The notes: a model not told the origin generated them from the letters alone. Counted from the first letter of the stretch, positions 1 to 7,920 are shown. The stretch: DNA of 64,000 nucleotides from Streptomonospora wellingtoniae (GCF_031845375.1 NZ_JAVREK010000017.1:1-64000); one strand, 5' to 3'. Made by a program: numbers and translations.

Positions 1-752
1 GTGGTGATGCGGGGTGGGGGTGTGTTGGTGAGGATGTCGAGGTTGTTTTTGAGGACGCGGTCGATCTGGATGCCGATGACTCTGTCGACGATGGGGGCGA
101 GTCCGGCGGAGATGGTGCCGGTGATGATGGCGCCGAGGAATTCGTCGCGGGCCATTTTCATGTCGAGGGCGTCGCGTTTGCCGTCTTCGATCTGGCCTTG
201 CTGGATGAAGAGTCCGGCGAGGGCGCCGAGCATTTCGAAGGCGATGTGGCCGAGGAGGGTGGTGATGAACCAGTCGATGATCTGGCGGATGAGGAGGCTG
301 CGGATGGCTTTGAAGGCGGGGATCCAGGTGAGGGAGGCGCCTCCGGTCCAGGGGGCCATGGCGATGGCGTAGGCGATTTCGGCGAGGAGCATGAGGAGTT
401 GGACGAGGGCCATCCAGCTCATGTATTCGGCGTCGGCGGCGGCTTTGCGGAGGACGTCGGAGAGTTTTTGGCTGGTGGTGGTGGCTGCTGCGATGTAGTC
501 GTTGTCGCCGCTGGTGTATTTTTTGATGGCGTCGCTGTAGTAGTCGGCGGCGACGCCGGAGAAGTTGGAGCGGGCTTTGCGGCGGGTGTCGTCGATGAGG
601 TCGCGGATTTCGCTGAGGGCGGTGGCGAGTCCGTCGTGTGTTTCGGCGAGGGCGCGGAGTTTGGTGGGGCTGGTTTCGGGGATTTCGATGCCGAGGAGCC
701 ATTTGGCGGTGTCGCGGACCCATTGGGGACTGTCATGGCCGAAGGGTGGCAT
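1..752 (-). CDS. WXG100-like N-terminal part of a probable type VII-exported/polymorphic toxin protein (3' end outside window)
   Basis: About 250 codons are open from the ATG at 752 (MPPFGHDSPQW) and run off the left edge. RC bases ahead of the start read GAGGCGAG, an acceptable ribosome site. Residues about 20-100 are helical and carry a WxG-like pattern (LIDDTRRKARSNFSGVAAD, then YYSDAIKKY). A hydrophobic stretch rich in Ala/Leu/Met follows at about 108-135, then a second at about 155-175. This is the layout of actinobacterial WXG100/CpnT-like N-terminal domains, which carry C-terminal effector domains through type VII (ESX) secretion. The effector part is not in the window, so toxicity is inference. 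Codon use is odd: Lys is AAA, Glu is GAA and Leu is CTC, with almost no G in third positions, unlike every neighbour. Family confidence is moderate. Confidence 0.7.
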   Translation of the reverse strand, partial: MPPFGHDSPQWVRDTAKWLLGIEIPETSPTKLRALAETHDGLATALSEIRDLIDDTRRKARSNFSGVAADYYSDAIKKYTSGDNDYIAAATTTSQKLSDVLRKAAADAEYMSWMALVQLLMLLAEIAYAIAMAPWTGGASLTWIPAFKAIRSLLIRQIIDWFITTLLGHIAFEMLGALAGLFIQQGQIEDGKRDALDMKMARDEFLGAIITGTISAGLAPIVDRVIGIQIDRVLKNNLDILTNTPPPRIT

Positions 753-936
753 CGCGTCTCGCCTCAACTCATCGCACAACACAGCCGACGCTGATTCGTA
801 TGGGAATCGCACCCAAACAAACAGGAAGCGAGGAACAGGACGGCGGTGGTCGGCGACGTGCGGGTTAACGCTGCGGAAAACATCGCCGCCGCCACGAGTG
901 TGCGGGCGGGCATAGGCGCCCGCCGTCGGCGACCTC

Positions 937-1000
937 GCCGATCTTGTAGCTATCGTGATGGAAAACGTTTTCCAGTGACGATGGCTACAAGATCGACGGC
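937..1000 (+). repeat. Dispersed ~65-bp palindromic repeat, copy 1
   Basis: Left arm GATCTTGTAGCTATCGT (940-956) pairs with ACGATGGCTACAAGATC (978-994), leaving one wobble or mismatch. Between them lies a second, perfect palindrome, GGAAAACGTTTTCC (960-973), so almost the whole element can fold. It sits between divergent genes and therefore is not a simple terminator. Other copies are at 17215, 27622 and 50880. Confidence 0.85.
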
Positions 1001-1180
1001 GATGCGCCCGCCCGCGCTGCGTCGCGGTGCATCGGGTAGATGTAGAGAGCCGAAGGAGGGATCACCGGACACATGTGTGTGGACCGGAACCACCGAAAAC
1101 GGCCTCTGTGCTGGGTAGAGAACCCAGTAACGCAATAAACGCCGCAATTCGGGCGATTAGCGTGCAATCTCCGAGTGCTC

Positions 1181-1209
1181 TTGAACGTGTTGCGGGACCT
1201 CACTAGCAT
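1181..1209 (+). promoter_or_regulatory. Probable promoter of the deoR-type regulator
   Basis: TTGAAC (1181-1186) and TAGCAT (1204-1209) are separated by 17 bases, a good match to the actinobacterial housekeeping -35/-10 pattern. They lie 35-60 bases upstream of the regulator start. This is read from sequence only. Confidence 0.55.
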
Positions 1210-1229
1210 CACTGAAAGCCACACTGAAA
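1210..1229 (+). promoter_or_regulatory. Direct repeat CACTGAAA, candidate autoregulatory operator
   Basis: CACTGAAA occurs at 1210-1217 and again at 1222-1229, a 12-bp period. It lies immediately downstream of the -10 hexamer and just before the DeoR-type regulator. DeoR-family proteins often bind short direct or inverted repeats at their own promoter. Assigning it as the operator is inference. Confidence 0.35.
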
Positions 1230-1244
1230 CGCAGGTGATGTCAC

Positions 1245-2000
1245 ATGTACGCCGAAGAGCGGCAGCGCAGCATCCTGGAACGCGCCCGCAAGGACGGTCG
1301 CGTCGATGTCGCACGGCTGGCTTCGGACTTCGACGTCACCTACGAGACGGTGCGGCGCGACCTGACCGCACTCGAACGCCACGGTGTGCTGCGGAGGGTG
1401 CACGGCGGGGCGATCCCCGTCGAGCGGCTGGGGTTCGAACCGACGCTGGCGCAGCGCGACTCCGTCATGACCCCCGAGAAGGAGCGCATCGCCAAGCGGG
1501 CCCTGGAAGAGGTGCCGGCCGAGGGGGCGATCCTCCTCGACGCGGGCTCCACGACCGGTCGGCTCGCCGAGCAGCTCCCCGCCGAACTCACCGTCGTCAC
1601 CAATTCGGTCTCCATCGCGCTGACGCTGACCCCGCGCGCCCACACCAACCTGATGCTGCTGGGCGGCCGCCTGCGTCCCCGCACCCAGGCCACCGTCGAA
1701 AGCTGGGCCCTCCAGGCGCTGGAGGAGACCTTCGTCGACGTCGCCTTCATGGCCGCCAACGGCGTTTCGACCGAGCACGGACTCAGCACCCCCGACACCG
1801 CCGAAGCCCAGGTGAAACGGGCGATGATCCGTTCCGCCCGCCGTGTCGTCCTGCTCGCCGACCACACCAAGGTGGGCAACGACCACTTCGCCCGCTTCTC
1901 CACCCTCGACCAGGTGGACTGCATCATCACCGATTCCGGTCTGGCCGACGGCCTGGCCGACGAGCTCGCAGCGTTCGGGCCGCGAGTCGTCGTGGTGTGA
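1245..2000 (+). CDS. DeoR/GlpR family transcriptional regulator of the mannitol PTS operon
   Basis: The 251-aa product has the usual DeoR length and architecture. An N-terminal winged helix-turn-helix covers about residues 4-57, with recognition helix VTYETVRRDLTALE and the family signature LRRVHGGAI. A DeoRC sugar-phosphate sensor domain (about 75-232) follows, with the DAGSTTGRLAEQL ligand loop. The ATG at 1245 is preceded by AGGTGATG. The gene is followed on the same strand by mannitol PTS genes and a polyol dehydrogenase, so it most likely represses this operon until a polyol phosphate accumulates. That ligand is inferred from context. A promoter with a 12-bp-spaced direct repeat lies directly upstream. 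Confidence 0.9.
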   Translation: MYAEERQRSILERARKDGRVDVARLASDFDVTYETVRRDLTALERHGVLRRVHGGAIPVERLGFEPTLAQRDSVMTPEKERIAKRALEEVPAEGAILLDAGSTTGRLAEQLPAELTVVTNSVSIALTLTPRAHTNLMLLGGRLRPRTQATVESWALQALEETFVDVAFMAANGVSTEHGLSTPDTAEAQVKRAMIRSARRVVLLADHTKVGNDHFARFSTLDQVDCIITDSGLADGLADELAAFGPRVVVV

Positions 2001-2285
2001 TGCGCCCACCGCGGCAGGCGCAGTCCTCCCCGGCAGCCGCCCGCCGCCCCGTATGCGGCCCTGCGCTCTCAGGGTCGGCCTGAGCCGGCAAGCCTCCGGT
2101 GCGGTCGACCAGCCTGCCGCAGGCGGATCTCCCGCCGCGGCATGCCCGCTTCCCGTGGTCCCCGATACCCGTCCCCGAAGCCCGGTTTCCTCGAACCGTC
2201 CCCGCCCCCCGACGGCCCGATTCCCTCCCGGCAGGCATCCGCCCCCGGCTTCGGGCCGCGAGAACACGTCCTCAGGTGATCCCCC

Positions 2286-3419
2286 ATGGCCCGACCCCAG
2301 TCCCCGTCCGGATCGGCGGCCGACACGTCCGCCCAGTCCCCGCCCCCCAACCGCCTCCAATCGGCACGCGCCGCGGTGCAGCGCTTCGGCGGCTACCTGT
2401 CGGGCATGGTGATGCCCAACATCGGCGCGTTCATCGCGTGGGGGCTCATCACCGCGCTGTTCATCCCCGACGGCTGGTTCCCCAACGAAACGCTGGCCCA
2501 GCTCGTCGACCCGATGATCGGCACGCTGCTGCCCCTGCTGATCGGCTACACCGGCGGCCGCCTCGTCTACGAGCAGCGCGGCGCCGTCGTCGGCGCGGTC
2601 GCCACCATCGGCGTGGTGGTCGGATCCGACGTGCCGATGTTCCTGGGCGCCATGATCATCGGCCCGCTCGCGGCCTATCTGACCAAGCTCCTCGACAAGG
2701 TGGCGCGCCCGCGCATCCACGCCGGCTTCGAGATGCTCTACAACAACTTCAGCGCGGGCATCCTCGGCGGCGCGATGGCGGTCGTCGGCCTCTTCGGTAT
2801 CGGCCCCGTCGTCCAGACGATCACCGAGGTGCTGGGCAGCGGCGTGCAGGCGCTGATCGACCTCCAACTGCTCCCGCTGGTCTCGTTCATCGTCGAGCCC
2901 GCCAAGGTGCTGTTCCTGAACAACGCCATCAACCACGGCGTCTTCGCGCCGCTGGGCGCCGCCCGGGTGTCCGAGACCGGGCAGGCCATCGAGTTCCTGA
3001 TTGAGACCAATCCGGGGCCGGGCCTGGGCGTGCTGCTCGCCTGCATGCTCTTCGGGCCCAAGGTCAGCCGCTCGACCGCGCCCGGCGCCATCGTGATCCA
3101 CTTCCTGGGCGGCATCCACGAGATCTACTTCCCCTACATCCTGGCTCAGCCCAAGCTGATCGTGGCCGCGATCGCCGGCGGCATCACAGGTGTCACCACC
3201 TTCATGCTGCTGGGCGCCGGGACCGTCTCGACGCCGTCGCCGGGCAGCATCATCGCCCTGATGGCGGTCACTCCCCGCGGCGGCCACCTGTCCGTACTGG
3301 CGGGCGTGGCCGCGGCGACCATCGTCTCGTTCATCGTCGCCTCCCTCCTGCTCGGCTTCGGCCGTCCGGAGCGCAACAAGGAGAAGGCGCAGCGCAGCAA
3401 CGCGGAGGCACAGCAATGA
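2286..3419 (+). CDS. mtlA: PTS mannitol-specific transporter subunit IIC
   Basis: The 377-aa integral membrane protein forms the translocation channel that takes up mannitol while it is phosphorylated. Family hallmarks are the N-terminal FGGYLSGMVMPNIGAFIAWG, the NNAINHGVF loop and the strongly diagnostic GGIHEIYFPY near residues 276-285. There are multiple hydrophobic spans, and a short polar C-terminal tail where E. coli MtlA would continue into IIB. Here IIB and IIA are separate genes, as in many Gram-positive bacteria. The stop overlaps the IIB start by 4 bases, implying coupling. The ATG at 2286 follows AGGTGATC. The gap after the regulator (2001-2285) holds no other gene I can support. 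Confidence 0.95.
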   Translation: MARPQSPSGSAADTSAQSPPPNRLQSARAAVQRFGGYLSGMVMPNIGAFIAWGLITALFIPDGWFPNETLAQLVDPMIGTLLPLLIGYTGGRLVYEQRGAVVGAVATIGVVVGSDVPMFLGAMIIGPLAAYLTKLLDKVARPRIHAGFEMLYNNFSAGILGGAMAVVGLFGIGPVVQTITEVLGSGVQALIDLQLLPLVSFIVEPAKVLFLNNAINHGVFAPLGAARVSETGQAIEFLIETNPGPGLGVLLACMLFGPKVSRSTAPGAIVIHFLGGIHEIYFPYILAQPKLIVAAIAGGITGVTTFMLLGAGTVSTPSPGSIIALMAVTPRGGHLSVLAGVAAATIVSFIVASLLLGFGRPERNKEKAQRSNAEAQQ

Positions 3420-3724
3420 GCAGCATCAACGGTTCCGACATCAAGAAGGTCGTCGTCGCCTGCGACGCGGGCATGGGCAGCAGCGTCCTGCTGACCTCGC
3501 AGATGTCGAAGTCCCTGTCGCCGCACGGGGTGGCCGTGGAGCACGCCTCCGTCGACCGGATCCCCGACGACGCCGACCTGGTGCTGTGCCACTCCGGCCT
3601 GGTGTCGCGGGCGCGTTCGGCCCAGCCGGGGACCGTCGTCATCGGCTTTCAGATGTTCCTGGGCGACCCGGCGTTCGCGCGCGTGGAGCAGGCCGTCCGG
3701 GAAGGCGAGACCATTGCCGACTGA
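3416..3724 (+). CDS. PTS mannitol-specific subunit IIB
   Basis: The 102-aa cytoplasmic phosphocarrier domain accepts phosphate from IIA and passes it to the sugar bound in IIC. The phospho-acceptor cysteine C16 lies in CDAGMGSS, the mannitol/lactose-type IIB P-loop signature. It starts inside the last codon of IIC (ATGA overlap), and its 3' end overlaps the IIA start. The length is normal for a stand-alone IIB. Confidence 0.93.
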   Translation: MSSINGSDIKKVVVACDAGMGSSVLLTSQMSKSLSPHGVAVEHASVDRIPDDADLVLCHSGLVSRARSAQPGTVVIGFQMFLGDPAFARVEQAVREGETIAD

Positions 3725-4166
3725 CCTGCGGATCGGCCCCGAGGCGGTGTGGCTGGGCCGCACCGCCCGGGACAAGGCCGAGGCCGTGGACCTGTGCGGG
3801 CGCCTCCTGCTCCGGCTCGACGCGGTGCAGGCCGCCTATCTGCCGACGATGCACGAACGCGAGCGCTCCGTGCCGACCTACATCGGTGAGGGAGTGGCCA
3901 TCCCGCACGGCACCGACGCGGCGCGTGCGCTGGTCAAGCGCACCGCACTGGCGTTCGTGCAGTTCCCCGACGGGGTCGACTGGGACGGCCACCGGGCCGT
4001 CGTCGCGATCGGCATCGCCGCGCACGGCGACGAGCACACCGGTGTCCTCGCCGCGCTGGCGCGGGTGCTGTCCGACCCGGCCAAGGCCGAGCGGCTGCGG
4101 CAGGCCGAGGATGCCGCCACCGTCGTGGAGCTGCTGAGCCCGGTCGGGACCGAACCGGCCTCCTAG
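3714..4166 (+). CDS. mtlF: PTS mannitol-specific subunit IIA
   Basis: The 150-aa product belongs to the PTS EIIA type 2 family and takes phosphate from HPr. The active histidine is H65 in EGVAIPHGT, the same position as in known MtlF proteins. The best start is TTG at 3714, eight bases after GGAAGG and inside the end of the IIB gene. A later in-frame GTG would remove the N-terminal strand. Overlap with IIB indicates one transcript. HPr and enzyme I are not in this window and must be encoded elsewhere. Confidence 0.92.
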   Translation: MPTDLRIGPEAVWLGRTARDKAEAVDLCGRLLLRLDAVQAAYLPTMHERERSVPTYIGEGVAIPHGTDAARALVKRTALAFVQFPDGVDWDGHRAVVAIGIAAHGDEHTGVLAALARVLSDPAKAERLRQAEDAATVVELLSPVGTEPAS

Positions 4167-4334
4167 CGCGCTGCGCTGTACCCGGCGGTGCCCGACCCGG
4201 TCCGGCGGGGCGGGCACCGCGGCGCGCGACGCACCGGGCGGACCGGCCGCCGACCCGGTGTCCCGTCGGACCGCCGTGCCGCACCCCGGCACAGCACGAG
4301 CAGTCTGAGCAGCACGATGAGAGAGAGGGAAGCC

Positions 4335-5366
4335 ATGTTGGTCGCCCGCTTCTACGCCCCCGGCGACATCCGCCTGGAGGAGGCGCCCGAACCGCAGGCC
4401 GGAGAGGGCGAGCTCAAGATCAGGGTCCGCAACTGCTCCACCTGCGGCACGGACGTGAAGATCCACCGGCACGGACACCACCACATCGTGCCGCCGCGGG
4501 TCATCGGGCACGAGATCGCCGGAGAAGTCGTCCAGGCGGGACGGGGCGCGGCCGGGTGGAGCACCGGCGACCGGGTGCAGGTGATCGCCGCCATCCCGTG
4601 CGGCGCGTGCACGGACTGCACGCGCGGCCGGCAGACGATCTGCCCGAACCAGGAGTCGATGGGCTACCACTACGACGGCGGGTTCGCCGAGTACTTGGTG
4701 GTACCTGCCAAGGTCCTGGCGGTCGGCGGGGTGAACCGGATCCCCGACGGTATCGGGTTCGCGGAGGCCTCCGTCGCGGAGCCGCTGGCGTGTGTGCTCA
4801 ACGGCCAGGAGATCGCGGGGGTGGGCGAGGGCGACACGGTGGTCGTAACCGGCGCCGGGCCCGTCGGGTGCATGCATGTGCGCATGGCACGCGCCCGGGG
4901 CGCCGCGCGGGTGTTCCTGGTCGAGTTGAACCGCGAGCGGTTGGACATGTCCGCCGCAGTGGTGTCGCCGGACGCGGCGATCGCCGGAGACCCCGTCGAG
5001 GAGGTGCTGCGGCTGACCGGTGGTCGGGGACCCGATGTGGTCATCACCGCCGCGGCTTCCAACCGGGCGCAGGAAGACGCGGTGCGGATGGCGGCGCGCC
5101 GGGGGCGCATCAGCTTCTTCGGCGGGCTGCCGAAGGACGATCCGGTGATCCCGCTCGACTCCAACGCGGTGCACTACCGCGAACTGTCGATCCTCGGCGC
5201 CAACGGCTCCAGTCCCGCGCACAACCGGCGCGCCCTGGAGCTGGTGGCCTCGGGTGCGGTGCCGGTGGCCGATCTGATCACCGAGCGACTGGGGCTGGGC
5301 GAGGTGCCCAAGGCGATCGAGACGGTCGCCGCGGGCAGCGCCATCAAGGTGACCGTGGAACCCTGA
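4335..5366 (+). CDS. Zinc-dependent medium-chain polyol(-phosphate) dehydrogenase
   Basis: The 343-aa protein is a zinc-binding MDR dehydrogenase of the sorbitol/galactitol-1-phosphate type. Catalytic zinc ligands are C37 (STCGTD) and H59-E60 (GHE). The structural zinc site is C89, C92, C95 and C103 (PCGACTDC). The NAD Rossmann motif GAGPVG lies near residue 175. Upstream frames extend further, but ATG 4335 is preceded by GAGAGAGGGA and matches the family N-terminus. It is last in the mannitol PTS cluster, 168 bases after IIA. It probably oxidises the imported polyol phosphate to fructose 6-phosphate, replacing the usual MtlD. The exact substrate is inference. Confidence 0.85.
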   Translation: MLVARFYAPGDIRLEEAPEPQAGEGELKIRVRNCSTCGTDVKIHRHGHHHIVPPRVIGHEIAGEVVQAGRGAAGWSTGDRVQVIAAIPCGACTDCTRGRQTICPNQESMGYHYDGGFAEYLVVPAKVLAVGGVNRIPDGIGFAEASVAEPLACVLNGQEIAGVGEGDTVVVTGAGPVGCMHVRMARARGAARVFLVELNRERLDMSAAVVSPDAAIAGDPVEEVLRLTGGRGPDVVITAAASNRAQEDAVRMAARRGRISFFGGLPKDDPVIPLDSNAVHYRELSILGANGSSPAHNRRALELVASGAVPVADLITERLGLGEVPKAIETVAAGSAIKVTVEP

Positions 5367-5685
5367 GCGGCGGGACTCCCTGTCGCTGGTGCGCGGACGT
5401 ACTTGGGGGTCTGTGTGATTTAGGTTGTTGTAGTGTGGTGTTCAGTTGCCCACTCTTGTTTGCAACAATTACCTTCTATAAAGTTACGCAAAGCCAAGAG
5501 ATACCAAAGGCACCACCACACACGCGCGACGTGAGTCGCGGCAGCCGGCGATCGGATACCCGAGCGGCGGCGCCCCCGGCGCGACGTCCACGGTTTCCGC
5601 GCGCGGCCGCCTCCGCAGCCGCCCTCCGGGCGTGTCGCCGGCCACCGGTAGAGGCCGCCGAACGGAGCTCCTGGGATGGGATCGA
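5367..5685 (+). promoter_or_regulatory. AT-richer leader upstream of the Tad pilus operon
   Basis: This gene-free stretch contains an unusually AT-rich block at about 5410-5510, a likely promoter region for the pilus operon. TTGTTT at about 5456 and TAAAGT at about 5479 lie roughly 17 bases apart and could be the -35 and -10 hexamers. That match is weak. No other structure was recognised. Confidence 0.35.
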
Positions 5686-6261
5686 ATGCAGCCAAGGACC
5701 GGCGCCGTGCCCCCGCACTGGGCGCCTGAGCGCGGCCGCCCGGCAGACAGGGCCGCACTTCGGGCCGTCGCAGGCTGCGCGCTGTCCGCTGTGCTGGTCG
5801 CGGGCTGCTCCACCGGCGCCGGGACACCACCCGGAGCCGACGGCTCACCCGCGGCGGGAGGGGCCCGTCCCTCGGCCAGCGCCGCCGGCGACCGGCAGGC
5901 TGCGCTGGACGCCTACACCGCGATGTGGCAGGAAGCCGCGGCGGCCTCCCGCAAAGGCGGCGGTGCCACCGGCGAACTCGACCGCTACGCCACCGGCGCG
6001 GCCCTGCTGCTGCTGAGCGAGGCGCTGGCCGGAGCGGACGGCCACCAGGTCACCGGCGCACCGGAACTCGCCCCCGAAGCGGAGATCACCGGCGCCGACA
6101 GCGCACGCGTCACCGACTGCCTGGACGACTCCGCGTGGAACCTGGGCGCAGGCCCGGCGTCGCCGGGGAGCGGCCCGCGGCGGGTGGAGGCCGGCCTGGT
6201 CCACGACGGCCTCGCCTGGCGTGTGAGCGAACTACGGATATGGGAGCCCGGAACATGTTGA
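5686..6261 (+). CDS. Secreted lipoprotein at the head of the Tad pilus operon
   Basis: This is a 191-aa predicted lipoprotein of unknown function. A type II signal peptide ends in the lipobox LVAG-C41, followed by a Ser/Gly/Ala-rich linker. A compact domain (about residues 70-191) contains DAYTAMWQEAAAA and ends GLAWRVSELRIWEPGTC. That layout resembles small extracytoplasmic domains in which a conserved Trp-rich end follows a strand. ATG 5686 has GGGATGGG just ahead; an in-frame ATG at 5632 is also possible but would give a long N-terminus. The next gene starts inside its stop, so the two are co-transcribed. Placement suggests a role in pilus assembly or surface anchoring. Confidence 0.7.
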   Translation: MQPRTGAVPPHWAPERGRPADRAALRAVAGCALSAVLVAGCSTGAGTPPGADGSPAAGGARPSASAAGDRQAALDAYTAMWQEAAAASRKGGGATGELDRYATGAALLLLSEALAGADGHQVTGAPELAPEAEITGADSARVTDCLDDSAWNLGAGPASPGSGPRRVEAGLVHDGLAWRVSELRIWEPGTC

Positions 6262-7109
6262 GACAGGCAGGATCGGCCTCCCTGGCGGCCGCCGTGCTCG
6301 TCCTGGCCGCGTCCAGCGCCGCCCGAGCCGACACCCCCGCCACGGGCGACTCGTTCCTCGGCCAGATCGAGTGCGGCAGCGAGGGCGGAGCCGGCTGCGA
6401 CATTCTGCTGAAGTACCTGCAGCACGACGCCGCCTCCTCCGGGGACGACGGCCCCGCGCCCGCGCAAGGGGACGCCGGCTCGCAGACCGCCGACCAGTGG
6501 GACTCCGTCGACTGGGGGGCCGTCGACTGGGACGCAGTGGACTGGGACTCCGTCGACTGGGACGCCATCGACTGGGAGTCGATCGACTACAGCGGAGGTG
6601 AGGACGCACCCGCCGACCCCGTCGCGCTCATCGTCGAGTCCATGGACTCCTTCGAGTTGCCGCGCCCCGCGATCTCCTCCTCCCCGGCCGCGGACGACCT
6701 GATCCTGGTCAAGACGCCGGTGTGGCTGTGGGTCGACGAGCAGGAGTGGCAGCCCGCCACCGCCGAGGCCGACGTCCCGGACCTGGGCCTGACACTGACC
6801 GCCACCCCCCGCTCCACGCGCTGGACGACGGGCGACGGAACCGAGTTCAACTGCGACGGCCCCGGCACCCCCTTCGACCCCGCCGTGCACGCCCCCGACG
6901 CGGCCTCGCCCGACTGCGGCCACGTCTACACCCGCTCCTCCGCCTCCCAGGACAGCGGCACCTACACCGTGGCGGCCGAGATCAGCTGGGACATCGAATG
7001 GGAGCTTTCCAACGGCGAGAGCGGCCGACTCGACGCCGTGACGACGCGGTCCGAGACCGAACTCGCCGTGGAGGAGTCCCAAGGCCTGGTGACCGGGAGC
7101 GGGGCATGA
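6255..7109 (+). CDS. Secreted protein with WDxVD pentapeptide repeats (pilus locus)
   Basis: The 284-aa protein has a Sec signal peptide ending near ARA-DTP (residues about 1-25). Next come an acidic region with six tandem five-residue units W-(D/G/E)-(S/A)-(V/I)-D from W82, then a folded beta-rich region. The latter contains VKTPVWLWVDEQEW, STRWTTGDGT, a Cys pair (FNCDGPGTPFDP, ASPDCGHVYTRSS) and YTVAAEISWDIEW. That second half resembles domains found in other actinobacterial secreted proteins of Tad-like loci, but I do not recognise a named family. ATG 6255 has GGGAG eight bases upstream and overlaps the lipoprotein stop. It may be a surface or pilus-associated component; function unknown. 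Confidence 0.75.
   Translation: MLRQAGSASLAAAVLVLAASSAARADTPATGDSFLGQIECGSEGGAGCDILLKYLQHDAASSGDDGPAPAQGDAGSQTADQWDSVDWGAVDWDAVDWDSVDWDAIDWESIDYSGGEDAPADPVALIVESMDSFELPRPAISSSPAADDLILVKTPVWLWVDEQEWQPATAEADVPDLGLTLTATPRSTRWTTGDGTEFNCDGPGTPFDPAVHAPDAASPDCGHVYTRSSASQDSGTYTVAAEISWDIEWELSNGESGRLDAVTTRSETELAVEESQGLVTGSGA
6498..6590 (+). repeat. 15-bp in-frame tandem repeat array encoding WDxVD units
   Basis: TGG codons recur exactly every 15 bases at 6498, 6513, 6528, 6543, 6558 and 6573, with TAC at 6588 as a degenerate seventh. The unit is close to TGGGACTCCGTCGAC, with base changes between copies. Slippage here would add or remove whole pentapeptides without shifting the frame. Confidence 0.9.
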
Positions 7110-7182
7110 CCCCCCGAGCGGGCGCTATGCCGCCCCGGCGCCGGGCCGCGCCCCTGACACACCCCACGACAAGGAGGACACG

Positions 7183-7920
7183 GTGAGCACGACCACCGGC
7201 GCGCGGCCCGCGGCGGCCGAAAGCCGCCCCACGACCGGACCGCCGCAGGTGCGCCTGCTGGGCAGCGGGCCGCGCCGGTGGCGCTGGCTCGGCCTGGGCG
7301 TGGCGATCATGGCCGCGGGCGCTCTGGCGGGCGTCGCCGCCGTGGAGCGTCTCGACGAGCGCGAGGCCGTCCTGGTGGCCGGAGGCGACCTGTCCGCGGG
7401 CCACGTCCTCACCGCCGCCGACCTGGAGGTGGCGCGCATGTCCGTCAGTCCGGGCGTCTCCGTCGTCGAGGAGGGGAGCCTGCAGGACGCCGTCGGCAGC
7501 ACGCTGACCGTCCCCGTTCCCGAGGGCGGCGTGCTGCCCGAGTCCGCTCTCGGCCCGAGCGCCGAGTACCCCGCCGACGGCAAGGCCGTCGTCGGCGCCG
7601 TGCTGGCCCCCGGCCGCTTCCCCGTCTCCCTGGAGCGCGGCGCCGCCGTCTCCGTCGTCCTCGTCGACGACTCCGCTTCCGGCGCCGGTTCCGGCGCTGC
7701 GGGGTCGGGCGGCGCGGCCGGCGGCGAGAGCGCCGGGCCGGCGTCCGGTTCCGGCGTCACCGCCTACCCCGCCCGGGTCCAGTCCGTGGAGATCTCCGAG
7801 ACCGACGGTTCGGCGAGCGTCGAGTTCGTCGTCGACGCCGACGCCGCCGGGCAGGTCTCCGCCGCCGCGGCCGCCGAACGCGCCGCGGTGGTGCAGGTCC
7901 GGCCGAGGGGGCAGAGCTGA
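7183..7920 (+). CDS. SAF-domain pilus assembly protein, CpaB/RcpC-like
   Basis: The 245-aa protein has one N-terminal membrane span (about residues 38-60). A SAF domain (about 65-130) follows, with ERLDEREAVLVAGGDLSAGHVLTAADLEV, then a Gly/Ser/Ala linker and a C-terminal strand-rich domain. CpaB/RcpC-type proteins act in the periplasm or cell envelope during Flp pilus assembly. GTG 7183 follows a strong AAGGAGG site. The gene's stop overlaps the next start by one base. Assignment rests on the SAF pattern and on its place before CpaE- and CpaF-like genes. Confidence 0.8.
   Translation: MSTTTGARPAAAESRPTTGPPQVRLLGSGPRRWRWLGLGVAIMAAGALAGVAAVERLDEREAVLVAGGDLSAGHVLTAADLEVARMSVSPGVSVVEEGSLQDAVGSTLTVPVPEGGVLPESALGPSAEYPADGKAVVGAVLAPGRFPVSLERGAAVSVVLVDDSASGAGSGAAGSGGAAGGESAGPASGSGVTAYPARVQSVEISETDGSASVEFVVDADAAGQVSAAAAAERAAVVQVRPRGQS

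Larger units (their letters stand above)
753..1244. other. Divergent intergenic region with palindromic repeat and promoter
   Basis: There is no convincing gene between the minus-strand WXG100-like gene and the plus-strand deoR-type regulator. The region holds the first copy of the dispersed palindromic repeat (937-1000) and a good sigma-70-type promoter with a direct repeat just before the regulator. Confidence 0.7.

Noticed and set aside
937..1000. Repeat copy 1 as an intrinsic terminator or LacI-type operator (GGAAAACGTTTTCC)
   Set aside because: It lies between divergent genes, so termination does not fit. The inner palindrome recurs in altered form in all copies of the repeat, so it is better explained as part of that element.
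1209..3416. A 735-codon minus-strand frame opposite the DeoR and mannitol IIC genes
   Set aside because: It is an antisense shadow: composition is biased to Gly/Arg/Asp/His and there is no ribosome site or family motif.
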